DNA from: Opisthocomus hoazin
Taxonomy: Eukaryota; Chordata; Aves; Opisthocomiformes; Opisthocomidae
DNA length: 64,000 bases
Assembly: GCF_030867145.1 (NCBI RefSeq)
Contig: NC_134428.1
Location: 21,927,537-21,991,536, forward strand
Reading direction: 5' to 3'
A program made the position numbers and the translations under genes. This document shows, one piece after another, positions 12,501 to 23,200 of this stretch (positions are counted from its first letter, which is position 1; each line of letters begins with the position of its first letter). Below the pieces are notes generated by a model. It saw only the letters and a program-made list of their open reading frames with translations, was not told the DNA's origin and searched no databases.

Positions 12501-14699
12501 TCTGAAGCACCCTTTTTGGCAGCTGTAAAGTTATTACTTCTACCTCGGGGCTGGCTGTTTCTCAACAAGGGCCTGGGCTGCAGCCCTTTGAAGCTTTCCT
12601 TTGGCTGTGTTGAAAGAGCTCCTCAAAATATTTGTTTTTAGTTAGTAGCTGCAGCTTCCCAAGTGAGCAGTTCATTGCAGAAGGGATGTAAAACCGCAAA
12701 GGTTTGGCAGAGAGATGTTATCAGAGATCATCTCTGGGCCACATGGCAGCAGCCGCTCAGCCAGCATCTTGGAGATGCTTTCCTGAAAAGCCAGAGTCTA
12801 GGCTGAGACTTAGGGAGGTTTCCCCTGCAATGAGTAACACTTTTCTAAATCTGACGGACCCCAAATTCCCCCAAGCTCAGGTTCTGCCAGAGCACAAAAG
12901 TGGACCTCATCTTCTGGTCCAAACAGAGCAGGCAAAAACCAGGCAATGGGGTGTTGGCAGGTGCAGAAAGTTTTCGCAGAGCTCATTTTGTCAGTGTTTA
13001 ACCTCTTCTGTCAAAGGTTAATTCAGTGCTAAGTATAAAATGTTTGTGAATTCTGTGGGCAGCCAGGGCTCCGGGAGGACAAGGCAATGCCAGTCTGGCC
13101 TGGTTACAAAGCCCAGAAACACTACAGGAACGTAGGCTAGACTAAATTAGTTTGAAACATGGCTAGGAAAACGCAGGCTAATGCTTTTACAACTAAAATG
13201 TGACACGGTTTTCTGCAGGCTGAGAAGGACCGTTCAGTCTAAAGGCAGACAATAATCATTACTACTTCTCACCATGGAAGTGAACCAGAAATGCCTGATA
13301 TTCCTTCATGTGTGAACTGGAACAGTGCTGCCCCAGTTGTCCAGCATCTGAACAACCTCCCCGTTGTCATGGGCAGTGAAATTTCTATTTTAGCTCAGAT
13401 ATCAGAGTACAAAGATCCAGGCTTTGTACCTTTTGCCACAACAAAACTGCAAGTGGCTGCAGAAAGTGGGAGTGTGGTAAACAGCAACCTTAGATGGCCA
13501 CAGAGTTATTGAAATAGGAGACTTTAGGTCAATAATGAGAGTGGGGTTTGGTTTTTTGTTAAAGAGTCTGCCTCAAACAGGCTTTTGAGTGATCCAAATC
13601 ACAGGAAAGGGTTCAAAAAACCAGGGCTAAAAGTTTCAGAGCTTACTGAACCGCCACACTTGAAGCATTACCAGGGCAGACAAATGGATTGTGCTCGTGT
13701 GCACCACATTAATCATTAAGGTTTATGGCCAGCAACATGCTGTCTCTGCCTAAGGGCTTGTCAACACTGCAAAGTTTGTCAGTCCAGCCTTGTTGGCAGA
13801 GGCTGCCAGCGGAGATGCTGTATGTCCCAGCAGAAGGGGGCTTTCAGCCAGCCCTGCTACGCTGCAGCGCTGAATGGCATCAGCAAAGCAGATGGAAGCA
13901 TTTTCTTACTAGCACGGCTCCTCTGACGCAGCGGGATACGCTTCTGCCTGTTGGAGCTTGTCTGAAAAGCCATGAGCAGAGAGCTGACCTTGGTCTGGGC
14001 TTCATTTCTTCCCTCGGCCAGGGTGGGCTGTGGGGACGGGCAGGGGATGCTGACCCTACAAGCACGTGGCAAATCTCACTTCTGCAAACTGGCCCTTCTG
14101 GTCCAGCTGCCCGTGCATGGAGCGTCTTACCTGGGCACCACGGGAGGAGCAGTAAGAACTGATCCTACGAATGCTCCTTTCCTGGTGCCTTTCTGCTGCT
14201 CTCCACCTTTGCAGGTCATGCAGCAGGGTCATCTGCTCCTCTCCATAGGACAACCTCAGTCAGGGAGGCACAGCCTTCCTCGGACTGTATTTCTGTGGAA
14301 TATAACCCAATCAACGGATCACGATCCTCCCTGAAGCCAGCACCCTGCTGGTAATGAATGCCTGGCACCATTGTTATTCGATTACGGCTTTGATGCTTAG
14401 CAGCGAGATCGTAACAGCGCACGCAAATACTCCAAAGCTTGGAGGAAGATCACGCATCTGTACAGTCTTTAGACTCCTCCGCTACTTCCCAGAGCCTCGT
14501 TAGAGGCTGGAAATCTGGAAATCACACCTACCTGTTTGCTCTTCAGCAGACTAGCTGCAGAAAAACGAACAACGGCAAGAACAGGAAAACGGCATGAGCA
14601 AAGAACCAATAACGAGTATTTTACTCACGCTATCAGGAGGACTAGGAAAACAAGCAAGAAGGCCCATGTCTCTGTAGAGAACGTGGGAAGAAGGTTCAT
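3501..14699 (-). CDS. CYP3A: Cytochrome P450 family 3 subfamily A, complete 13-exon gene
   Basis: This is an ER-anchored heme-thiolate monooxygenase that takes electrons from P450 reductase and oxidises steroids, bile acids and many xenobiotics. Joined coding segments on the minus strand are 14699-14629, 11941-11848, 11416-11364, 10226-10127, 9519-9406, 9123-9035, 8005-7857, 6859-6732, 6064-5980, 5600-5440, 5000-4774, 3959-3797 and 3599-3501. They total 1533 nt, 510 codons plus stop, with no frameshift. Human CYP3A4 has 503 residues; exon lengths 71, 94, 53, 100, 114, 89, 149, 128, 161, 227 and 163 agree with it, and exon 9 is 85 rather than 67. Visible motifs are an N-terminal anchor (about 10-25), a proline hinge (39-48), Trp126 and Arg130 in helix C, an I-helix AGYEPTS (311-317), ExxR (368-371), PERF (422-425) and the heme loop [10 protein letters not shown] with Cys448. 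The start has A at -3. Whether it is orthologous to chicken CYP3A37 or CYP3A80 cannot be settled here; the FOXK1 neighbour favours the copy in the SDK1-FOXK1 interval. Position 315 is Pro where CYP3A4 has the conserved Thr309. Confidence 0.97.
3797..3959 (-). CDS. CYP3A: CYP3A exon 12 (residues 424-478), heme loop
   Basis: This 163-nt exon has acceptor TTATCCAG, with a poor pyrimidine tract, and donor GTGAGG. It completes PERF and encodes [19 protein letters not shown]. Cys448 is the axial heme thiolate in the FxxGxRxCxG signature. Confidence 0.98.
4774..5000 (-). CDS. CYP3A: CYP3A exon 11 (residues 349-424), K-helix
   Basis: This 227-nt exon starts after TTCCACAG and ends before GTACAA, splitting Arg424. 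It holds the ExxR motif (Glu368-Thr-Leu-Arg371) and substrate-recognition site 5, [15 protein letters not shown]. Residues 376-377, equivalent to Ala370 and Met371 of CYP3A4, are both Gly. The exon ends in the PER of PERF. Confidence 0.97.
5440..5600 (-). CDS. CYP3A: CYP3A exon 10 (residues 295-348), I-helix
   Basis: This 161-nt exon lies between CTCACAG and GTAAGG. It encodes the oxygen-activating I-helix, [17 protein letters not shown], followed by [13 protein letters not shown]. The acid-alcohol pair that reads E-T in CYP3A4 reads E314-P315 here (codon CCC at 5541-5539), with Thr316 next to it. Confidence 0.97.
5980..6064 (-). CDS. CYP3A: CYP3A exon 9 (residues 267-295), extended
   Basis: The exon starts after TTCTCAG with [15 protein letters not shown] and runs on through [13 protein letters not shown]. 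At 85 nt it is 18 nt longer than the 67 nt of human CYP3A4, adding six residues in the H-I loop without shifting frame. The donor is GTAACA, weaker than the others. Using it joins in frame to exon 10 and creates Ser295. No better GT lies nearby. Confidence 0.9.
6732..6859 (-). CDS. CYP3A: CYP3A exon 8 (residues 224-266)
   Basis: This 128-nt exon lies between TTTCAG and GTAAAT. It encodes [20 protein letters not shown], then the basic [20 protein letters not shown] stretch. This corresponds to the F-G loop and helix G, which form part of the substrate entrance and membrane contact. Confidence 0.96.
7857..8005 (-). CDS. CYP3A: CYP3A exon 7 (residues 174-224)
   Basis: This 149-nt exon begins after TCTTAG and ends before GTAAAT. 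It includes the strongly conserved [17 protein letters not shown] block (helix E) and NPKDPFV. The F-helix entry [11 protein letters not shown] follows, equivalent to FDFLDPFFLSI in human CYP3A4. Confidence 0.97.
9035..9123 (-). CDS. CYP3A: CYP3A exon 6 (residues 145-174)
   Basis: This 89-nt exon starts after TTACAG and ends before GTAAGT with codon 174 split after GA. It encodes [20 protein letters not shown] and [10 protein letters not shown], matching helix D in length and pattern. Confidence 0.95.
9406..9519 (-). CDS. CYP3A: CYP3A exon 5 (residues 107-144)
   Basis: This 114-nt exon sits between CTCCAG and GTAAAA. It encodes substrate-recognition site 1 and helix C. The [13 protein letters not shown] run (118-130) includes Trp126 and Arg130, heme-propionate contacts in CYP3A4. 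It ends [12 protein letters not shown]. Confidence 0.96.
10127..10226 (-). CDS. CYP3A: CYP3A exon 4 (residues 73-106)
   Basis: This 100-nt exon has acceptor TGCCAG and donor GTAAGA. It encodes [15 protein letters not shown], then the conserved block [14 protein letters not shown] ending in phase 0. It covers the beta-1 region and helix B. Confidence 0.96.
11364..11416 (-). CDS. CYP3A: CYP3A exon 3 (residues 56-73)
   Basis: The exon lies between CCGCAG and GTGAGT and is 53 nt, the family-typical size. It encodes [18 protein letters not shown], corresponding to helix A. The final Gly codon is split. Confidence 0.96.
11848..11941 (-). CDS. CYP3A: CYP3A exon 2 (residues 24-55)
   Basis: The exon begins after CCCACAG and ends before GTAAGTG; it is 94 nt long. 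It encodes [19 protein letters not shown] and continues [12 protein letters not shown]. The [10 protein letters not shown] stretch (residues 39-48) is the proline-rich hinge that orients the catalytic domain against the membrane. Confidence 0.96.
11942..14628 (-). other. CYP3A intron 1
   Basis: At 2.7 kb this is the longest intron of the gene. I see no repeat or nested gene. The plus-strand open frame 13725-14162 resembles no known protein. The other introns range from 197 bp (between exons 13 and 12) to about 1.1 kb (between exons 4 and 3) and also hold nothing recognised. Confidence 0.85.
14629..14699 (-). CDS. CYP3A: CYP3A exon 1 (residues 1-24)
   Basis: The exon starts at the ATG (14699-14697) and encodes [12 protein letters not shown] followed by a hydrophobic run ending LLIA. 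This is the ER signal anchor. The donor GTGAGT follows at 14628-14623, and codon 24 is split after two bases. Its 71 coding bases equal the length in human CYP3A4. Confidence 0.95.
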
Positions 14700-14808
14700 T
14701 TTGGTTCTTCTCTGGTTGGCTTTGAGTTCTGTCTTGATGTGTTTGTCCCAGGTCTGTGGGAAATAGGAGTGTTTCGCAGCGTGCAATCTTTTGTGTCCAG
14801 TCATATGA

Positions 14809-14814
14809 TTTATG
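14809..14814 (-). promoter_or_regulatory. TATA-like box of CYP3A
   Basis: CATAAA on the minus strand lies about 110 bp before the start codon. It would place transcription initiation near 14780-14785 and give a 5' UTR of roughly 80-85 nt, close to the roughly 100 nt of human CYP3A4. A CT-rich block, ACTCCTCCCCCTTCAC, lies just upstream at about 14830-14846 and could be a Sp/KLF site. Confidence 0.5.
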
Positions 14815-14912
14815 GGCTGTCCTTCCAGTGTGAAGGGGGAGGAGTGGAAAGCAAAGGTAGCAAAGTGTGCTGACGTGAAAAACATGATTCATGTGATAGA
14901 TAAATGCCTGGC

Positions 14913-14939
14913 TGAACTGACTGAACTGTCAAAGGTTCA
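14913..14939 (-). promoter_or_regulatory. Composite DR3/ER6 nuclear-receptor element of CYP3A
   Basis: The minus strand reads TGAACC-tttgac-AGTTCA-gtc-AGTTCA. The first two half-sites (14939-14922) form an everted repeat with spacer 6. The last two (14927-14913) form a direct repeat with spacer 3. All fit RGKTCA. ER6 and DR3 are the elements bound by PXR/RXR, CAR/RXR and VDR/RXR in mammalian CYP3A promoters. The distance to the presumed start site (about 130-155 bp) is close to that of the human proximal ER6. Receptor binding is inferred. Confidence 0.7.
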
Positions 14940-17900
14940 TATAATTTAATACATATGTTGCCAGGCATTTCCGCTACTTTCTCTGTTGTAGTAGTAAGTA
15001 ATAACTGACTTCTTATTGAGTAAAGCTCCTGGGCTCCTACACCAAAATAAATAAAACCAAGTTACGATGAAAAGGTAAATCCCAATGCAGGTGTCAGAGT
15101 TGGTTTGCAAAAGGGAAAGAGAAGTGAAAAGGTTATTCGTATATTGTATGACAAGATCTTTTCTGGTAGCTGAATTAACCTTGGCAGAATTTAAGATTTT
15201 GTTTAAAATATCTTTCTTTCTGTGTTGTGAAGAGCAAGCACTGCCTGCGTCTTCCTGTGGTGGGTCAGCAGCAGTTTCTAACAAAGGCAGGAATTTGCCC
15301 CCTCTAAAGGCTTTAGAAGTTCACCTTGTTTGCTGGCTTGTGCCCAGGCACTTGGTAAGAGAAATACTGGCGTTCCACAGCTGTAAGCGGTTAAAGTACC
15401 ATCATTTCCAAAACACCAGCTCATGGCTCATGAATAAAATGAGCACCCACCCTTCTGCAGCAGTTGGCAAAAAGATGCAAGCAATGGGATAACACAAATT
15501 TTGCAGTGGCTCTCCTGCAAGGATGGTGTAGCAAAGGAATAGCATCCTAGAGGTACAGACGTGCTAAAAGAAGATTACAATGGTGGAAAAAGCTGGACTG
15601 TTTGGATGGTGTTGGTTAGTGGCCATAATGTTAGGGCAGGAGGCTATATGGTTTGCACAGATGTGTACTACAGCATCTTCATTTGGAAGAAGAGGGCTTC
15701 ATTCAGAACTTTAAATAAGCAATTCCGTTCGCATTGGCAGAACTGCTGTCCTCAAAAGGGAGTTTACTGATTGCACTGGGTACAAATAACCTGATGTTAT
15801 AGTTATTTGGCACATTAAATGCCTCGTATCTCCAAGGATGTTGCTGTCATTGATGCTGGGCTGACTGATAAGTGGACACAGTCCACATGGTGATACGCGA
15901 CACGTTCTGAGAGTCATCATATGACTCATCTCAGCGGCATTTGCATCTCATTTCACCTTTGCTTGGCCTTTGTTCTGACCTTCAGAGACAACTCAGCTGC
16001 AGATTATTTTGTAATAAACACAGTCTATGTTAGTTTGACATGAACAGGCAAGTTCATGACACAGTTATACAAGCCTGTGTCCGGTCCTACCTTGCTTGAT
16101 TCAGATATGTTGAAAGAGCATGTGATTAAATAGGTGCTTTCCCATCCAGGACCTTGTCACAGCAGTGATTGTTTTTCCAGGGTTCCGCTTTGCACATTTT
16201 GACACAGCCTTGAAATCTGAACTTACTGGGCACCAAATGTTCCTGACTCACCATGTTGGGAAACAGGTTAATACAGTTTATTTGTGAAATAGGATTGCAG
16301 TAGGGGTCTCCATCCTCAGTAAAAATAAGCCTCAATCTTTGTCCTGTCTGGGTAATTTTTGAGGGTAAGTATAGTCTCTGGAAAAACTTGTAAAAAAACA
16401 GATAGATGCAGAGTCTTGTTGCTGGTTTTGCATTGGGGTCTTACGATCTCTGCCAAGTGAACTGTGCCTATTGATTTCAAACAAACAAAGACGCAGAAAC
16501 CCACCATCCCCTTGAGAAAGCTGACAGATAAACAAACAAACAAAAAAATCTCATGTGATTAATCCATGCCAGAGCAAAGTCAACAACCCAGGAATCAACA
16601 ATCGATTTTCTCATCATACCTAAGTCCAGCCCAGAGCTGGGTTTATGCCCTAACTTGCCGTATATTAAAACTGTAAACCCCCAACTCTAGGCTGTGGTGC
16701 TCCCAAAACTGCTGGGGGATACGGCAAGCCAGCCGGGAGGTCGTGTTTGAGAGATGGCTTGGGCACATGCAGAGGAGAGCCTGGGGAAGACTTCTCCTCC
16801 TACCCTCCTTCTCTGGGAGGGAGGAGAAATGTGAGCTGTTTGGCATCATCTTCAGCCAAGACTGAACCCCACCTCACAGAGACTGTGGGAAGGAGGAGAA
16901 CTGCATGGCCAAGCCACAGCCTACCCTCTCCCTTCCCAGCCAAGGTCTCTGCCTGCCTGGATGCAGCTGCACCGAGCCATCACAATTGCCCCTTCACCCT
17001 ATCCAAGTCCTTTAGATGTCTCTTATTCCTTACCACTACTGGTTTTTAGACCTGTTCTCTGCTTCTCCTGGATGTTTGAAGTGCACTGCGTCCCATAAAG
17101 GGTTTTGGTGAGCGCAGTACCCCAGGAGTCCGGAGCAGAGGCACCACTGCTCAGGGGTGTGAGAAGGTGCAAGCCCGGATGGATGTGTGATTACACCTGT
17201 GGGAGCACCCTGCTAGTGACACAGATAGTCTCGTTCAGGGGTGACAATGTCACGCACGCTGTGCAGTGCACGGTGGATGTGCAACGCTCACCCTCATCAC
17301 TTAGGCTGCTGCACCCTACGGTAACTCCTCGTTGCCACGGTGCTCCCAGGACAGCCACAGCCTGAGGGTGAGAGGTTTAAAAAGCCAGAGTTTGCAACAA
17401 ATTCAGAAGAGAACTGAGCTGCTTTTCCATTTCTAATGCCCCTAAGTAGCTCAGATTTAATGGATTAATGGCTTTCAGGAAAGCAAAATAACACCACGTT
17501 TTTCTTTGCAGTGTAATGAAAGGAGTGCTCCTAATCCGGGTTGTGAACAAGGTGTGATGAGCAGGAGGGATTTCTTGTATAGCAACGACTGGGGGCTGGG
17601 CAGTAAAATGGAAGAACGTGCATTTCTCTCACAAGCTGTGAAACCAAATGATGTTAAGGTAAGAAAAACACTGTGGAATAGCAATTATGACTGGGGCACA
17701 GGTGTGGAGAAGAAAGAGAAGTTCAGAAGAGAAAGAGCTATTGGTGGGAAAAAAAAGAGCCACAGTGTGTGACATTTTGTGTTCATGATGAAAAGGACTG
17801 CATGGGAATAAGGAGGGCCAGGCTGGATAAGCCTGAATCTTTAGGTCTAACTCACTTTTGAGTATGATCATGAAAGAGGTTCTCCTGAGATACTTTGGGG

Positions 17901-20900
17901 GATTTATTTTAGATTTTCAGGGCTGGACCAGTAGCGGTAGAGACTCTGCAGCACTACATGGGATATAAATATTGCTGGGGAGTTGTATCATTGTGGAGTA
18001 CTTTAAACTCTCTACATATAGATCATGAAAAATGCTGCTAATCATGCAGAGCTCAGCTAATTTCTGTATGGGAGATGGCAGATTTCTGTACTGGAGAAAC
18101 ACCAAACTGGCAAGCAGTGGAACTGGTTTAGCTTTGGTGTTCATAAGTAATTTAAGATATTCTAGAAGAACAGTTAGGAGCAAAATTAGCCTGGGCTGAA
18201 CAGAGTGGACTCCTTTAGTTTGGCATAAGTCGAAGTAAAAACTAAAATGAGCTTGTAATTAAGACTTTTTTTTTTTCAAGAGGACATATTAATGAAAAAA
18301 ACAGTGGAAGATCTCAGGGCCGTTACGGTAGACTGTGCCTAGCTTCCTTTTCAAGCCAACGGTGCTAAGACGTCAGCCAGTTGTATGCCAAGAGACTTGC
18401 AGGAACGGACTTTACACCCAGCTGGCTGAACAGCCACGTTAGAAGGGATGCTCGGAATAAACCAACCACATAAGAGGCAGAGACAAAAAAAACACAATGG
18501 CTTTGTAGTTCAAGGCATACTATTATATGTTCTGCCCATCACATATTCTGGGATGGGAGCTTGTTTCTGTGCCCGACTCAGGGCAGCCCAGTGCTTGGAC
18601 ATACCAGCTTCACTGGGGTCCAGTTATGGGGAGGGGATCCAGCATATCAGTGCCACTTCTAGCTCTCTTGGAGACATGACTCCAGAAATCTTGCTTAGTT
18701 TAGTCTAGCTAAATGATAGCTGGGCTGGAAGGTGGTGGCGATGAGATAAATGCCAGATAGAAGAGCTATTTAATCAAATTATTATGTTGGTGCAGGGACA
18801 AATCGGTATAACCCAGCCATGAACAAATGCCAGGCTGGAAATGAGCACAGTCCCACCTGGAAAGCTCAGGAGTCTTCCCATCGTGGGGTTAAAAGAAAGA
18901 AAAACAGCTCAGATAATGTTAAATGAGGCTAGATAAGACAGCTGCTGGTGAGCGGAGGGAACAATACATTAAATTTCTTACCAACGCTCTTCTGCTGGAG
19001 CGATGTGAGGAGTTCACTTTCTGCATAGGCAGAAGATGTGGGGAGGCAGCTATTTATTTTCCCTGATACACGGTGGTTTAGTTACCCACAGGAAAATACT
19101 TCATAATGAAGGCTACATTTTGTTGTCAGTGGTTAAAATATTGATACACTGCTGCTGGATAAAAAATCAATGTATTTGGAGGGGTCTCTAATGATACTTT
19201 ATGTAGTTCTGTGTATAGATGACTGATACTCTCCTGCACATAGATTTCCTTGGGATTTAAAAAGCTCACAAAAAAACCTCAACAAAAAAGTAATTAATTC
19301 CCTTGGATGTTTTGTTCCATATACCGAGCTTTGGAACTACACAGAAACTAGGACATTTTTCTGATGTTTTTTCAGTTAAAGTAATATCCCTGATACACAC
19401 CAATCTTCCCTCATAATCTTTACAGTATATCATTATATTCCTTTTCATTCTGAGAAATGACAGCTACAAAAGCTACATGATATCTCGATAGCTAATTAAC
19501 TCTGAGCACTGCATTCTTTTGCCCTATCCAATACGAATGCCTGCTTGAGGTTCTCTCACTTTAACCTTACAAAATGAGTAAAGAAATAATAAAGTATCCT
19601 GCTAGCTCTGCACGTGACTTCTTACCTGCGATGCAATGAAAGGCAGGGCTGTGTCCCACAAGGGACCAGCAACAACAATCCTGGACAAACACTAACTAGA
19701 AGAGATGTATTTCCAATACAAAGGGTAGGATCATGTTAAATCCTGGCTATTATAGGGAGGATACCTTGGTGGGGCAGCTGCATGTGAGTGCTGCCTTGTT
19801 ACGCCAGAATTTTGGCAAACTCGTTCCAAGAAGTGTCTGCGCACGTCATTGCCCGAGCAGACTTCTGCATTGGTGTGTCACAGCCCGGTGAAGTCAGCGC
19901 CCTTGACTCACTCAGAACAATGAGTCTTTTAAAGGGCGACAAATCAAGCGGTTCATCCGGAGTATAAGGATTTTGTCATGCAAAGCACTGCATAAGATTG
20001 TGCCTAAAGCTGGAATAACGTAATGTCTTCAGTCGTTGTCCCTGCCACAGCTGCAGCTTTCCACGGGGTGACCTGCTCTGGCTGTAGCTCAGCAGGTTCC
20101 ACTGTGGTTGTAGTTGTGCTAATTAGTAAGGATTATGAGACTCCAGTATTTGTAATAGAAGAAACCAGAATCCTTTCTTGGTGTGCTTTTAGACCACAGA
20201 TCCCTTACCTTTCCATCATTTGACTTTGGGGGGGGTGCTTTCTTCATTGCTCTTTGGTGGACTGGGATAGACGAGGCCACCTCTTGTGACGAAGATGGGC
20301 ATAAGTGGTCGATGCCAGGGCTGTCATGCATGGAGGTTCATGGCAAGGGCTGTACTCGGTAACAAAGACAGCTGGGTTTTTTAATGCATTTCACCTAAAT
20401 AGGAGTGTTTCTGAATTGCTGCTCCCTCACCCCAGCTCCCTCTGGTCAGCTACCTGATCTGCTCCCAGCTACCTGTTGTGCTAGAAAAGGATTATCTCAA
20501 GGTTATTTTCACATCACATATCAGTGATGTATATCCTTTCCCTCTTCTGTTTTTTAAATAGCATCTCCTCAGGGTCTAAAGTTTCAGCTTTAAGCCAGAC
20601 TTTTTTTTTTTTGTTAAAATCAAATGGGATTATTTTGAGAACCAGTCCCTGAAATTACTTTACACAAGCAAAATGTATGGGCATTTAGGTCATCTCAGCC
20701 ATACAGGCTGTTGTTGGAATCACTTTGTGATAAGTTCTTATTAGTACACATTTGTGTTAAGATAGTTACAATGTAAAAAAATAAAAGGAAAGAAAAAAGT
20801 TGTGTCATCTCTGTTGCAGGCTGGAAATGAGTCTGAGAGGTCAAATGAGCTTTAAGTACCCAGTAGCATGGACCCATGTCAAAGGGTTCCTGGAACTGGC

Positions 20901-23200
20901 TTGTCTGAACTCAGGACCTCATATGAACAAGTCTTTTGGGATGTCACAAGTACTGATCTCGGGTCTGTGTGTAAAAATGTGTCTCTTTTGCCCAGTATCC
21001 CCCTGCTGTTTACCTTGTTGAATATTTAACCAGTTCTTAGTCTATGTGACAGTATTCAAATCACTGAGCCTCAAAATTCCTAACAGAGGTGTGGGAGAGG
21101 ATGGGTCCCACCAGAAAAATTTCTACCAGTCCCAAGAAACTAGGCATCTAGTTTCTCCAAACCAGGGGACTTTTATTTGAGCCTTCTGTGCTTTTATGCA
21201 ATTTTCTGCCCCTCTAGCTTTTGACCTATGCAGACCAGCTCCCCCTCCCTGGCAGGAGGCACCTTGGCTGTATGCAGAAATACTTGGCTTGGCCAATGAG
21301 GGCATCTCCAGCCCCAAAGCCCCAAACCTTTCGGGTGCTTTGAGGAATGGAGAGCTTATCTCCACAGCAAGCATGCTTGCTCTGCTCCCAGCTTTGTGGG
21401 CTCTTCCTGCTGCTCTTTTAATTTAGAGAGAGGCGTATTTTGGAAAATGGCTCGCCGTGCTGTCACCAGAGAGCTCTGGCTGTGGTTCCACGCTGGCTGG
21501 TACCAATGCCTCAGAGGTGAATTCAGGTGCAAATCTGACAAGACAAGTATAAATGGCAAGGCCAGAAATAATAGCTTTAAAACACAATCATTCCCTTAGG
21601 CTGACGCTCCTGCCCAGCAGCACGGCGGGTTCTCAAGGAAAAAGCAGTGGTAGAGAAAGCAGTTTCAAAACCTTTTTCTGAACTTTCATGGTGTCATCCT
21701 GTAATCTTTCTACACTGGGAAAATCCTTACACCTGTGATCTGCATTAACGGTGCTGAGCGCCTGAATGAAGAGTGAGAATCAGACTCTAATTACGAGATA
21801 TTCATCATTACATAGAGTTTGGCCAGAGGGCCTCGTCCCTCTCTTTTTTCAAGAATAATTGCAAAAATAACATGAAGTTCTGCAGCTCTCAGAGCTGAAG
21901 CTGAACCTTCTGACATTTCACCCCTTCACCAGGATGGCTCCTGGTGGCCACCATGCCCTTAATTTTCCATGTTAACTAAGGAAAAGGCTCTTTCCACCAC
22001 CATGTGCTTTCCTCCTTCTCATTCCAGCACCAAGCAGCAATTCCCACTCTTCCCCATAACCTTCAGCTTCCCTGAGCCTAAATGTATGACAAAGACAGAC
22101 CTTTAAAATGTTGGACAGAGACCCAAATTGAAGGGCACTGTGATAAATTCTGGCAGTGGTTTGACATGATGGGAAATTCATTCCTCCCACATAAATTATT
22201 TTCTGCACTTTTCAGGCTTTAGCCTTTTACTGTGCATTTTCAGCAATAAACAGTGAAATATGACATTATTTACTTGTGAAGCACTAATAATGCGTACACG
22301 CCATAAAACCCGATGATGCTCTGGAGAGCTCGCAGTCACCAAGATAAACACGGGGAAGACAGAACGTCACCGAGACCCCGTGCGGGGACAGCCGCCCGAG
22401 CCCCGGCTGCTTCCCTGCTTTATGCCTCCCTGAAGCATCACTGCTTGCAGCCAGCCCAATTTATTCCCTGCTGACTTAGCTCCCCAAACACATGGGTTGC
22501 CCTGTCCTTTAGGTTAGGGTTGATCTCCCCTGGTTTTATAAACATCCCTGAGCTACTCTGTTGCTACCTGACCCAGCTTGTTTAGTGACACATCCCCGGT
22601 GGAGCTGAGCTCAGCAGGGGCTGCGAGATGGGGTAAAACCTGAGCCTTGCTAAACCCCACCGCAGGGCTGCGGTGCTCGGGCGCAGTTAACTTGGCATGG
22701 CTGGCTGCAGGGGCCGAGTGTCGGAAGTGATTTTCAGCATGTGTGCGTGGATAATGCCATAATGAAGTCCAGCTAGTGTAACTTTTCTGTATGACTTGAG
22801 GCCTTTCATGCTGATGTGGCTTGAATTAATGTTACTGAGCTTTGGGTTAGCTTAGCCTGGCTTTGTGTGTTCAGGCATAGCTATGCCCATGCCGTGTCCT
22901 CGTACCCACACCATGTGCTTGGCACTTCTGTCCTTGGCTTTGTGGGTCGGGAGCTGGCTGGATCTGCCAGCAACGTCCTCCTGGAGAAGGAGTTTATGGG
23001 GTGCGTTTGTGGCATCCCAGTGGTACCGTTTCTTTCGTTACGCCAAGCCAGGGAAGTTTGAGATGAAATTAAAGGTGAAGCCTGGGATGCCTACGGGTGC
23101 TAGCGAGGCTCTGAACCCAGAGGGATTCCTGTAAAAACCCCGGTAAGGGCTTGGGTTAACTGTGTGGGGTAGCTAGGTCACCCTTTGAATCCCTCTGGAC
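14940..23200. other. Intergenic DNA upstream of CYP3A
   Basis: No gene or transposable element is recognised. Open frames such as 15085-15492 plus lack any familiar domain. A 20-bp palindrome-like receptor half-site pair lies at 16039-16058. Other single half-sites (TGACCT, AGGTCA) occur at about chance density by eye. Confidence 0.55.
16039..16058. promoter_or_regulatory. Inverted TGAAC/GTTCA element, 1.3 kb upstream of CYP3A
   Basis: CATGAACAGGCAAGTTCATG has perfect 7-bp arms around a 6-bp centre. Read as nuclear-receptor half-sites it is an everted repeat with spacer 4 (TGAACA-ggca-AGTTCA). It could be a distal receptor site for CYP3A, but position and symmetry are the only evidence. Confidence 0.3.
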
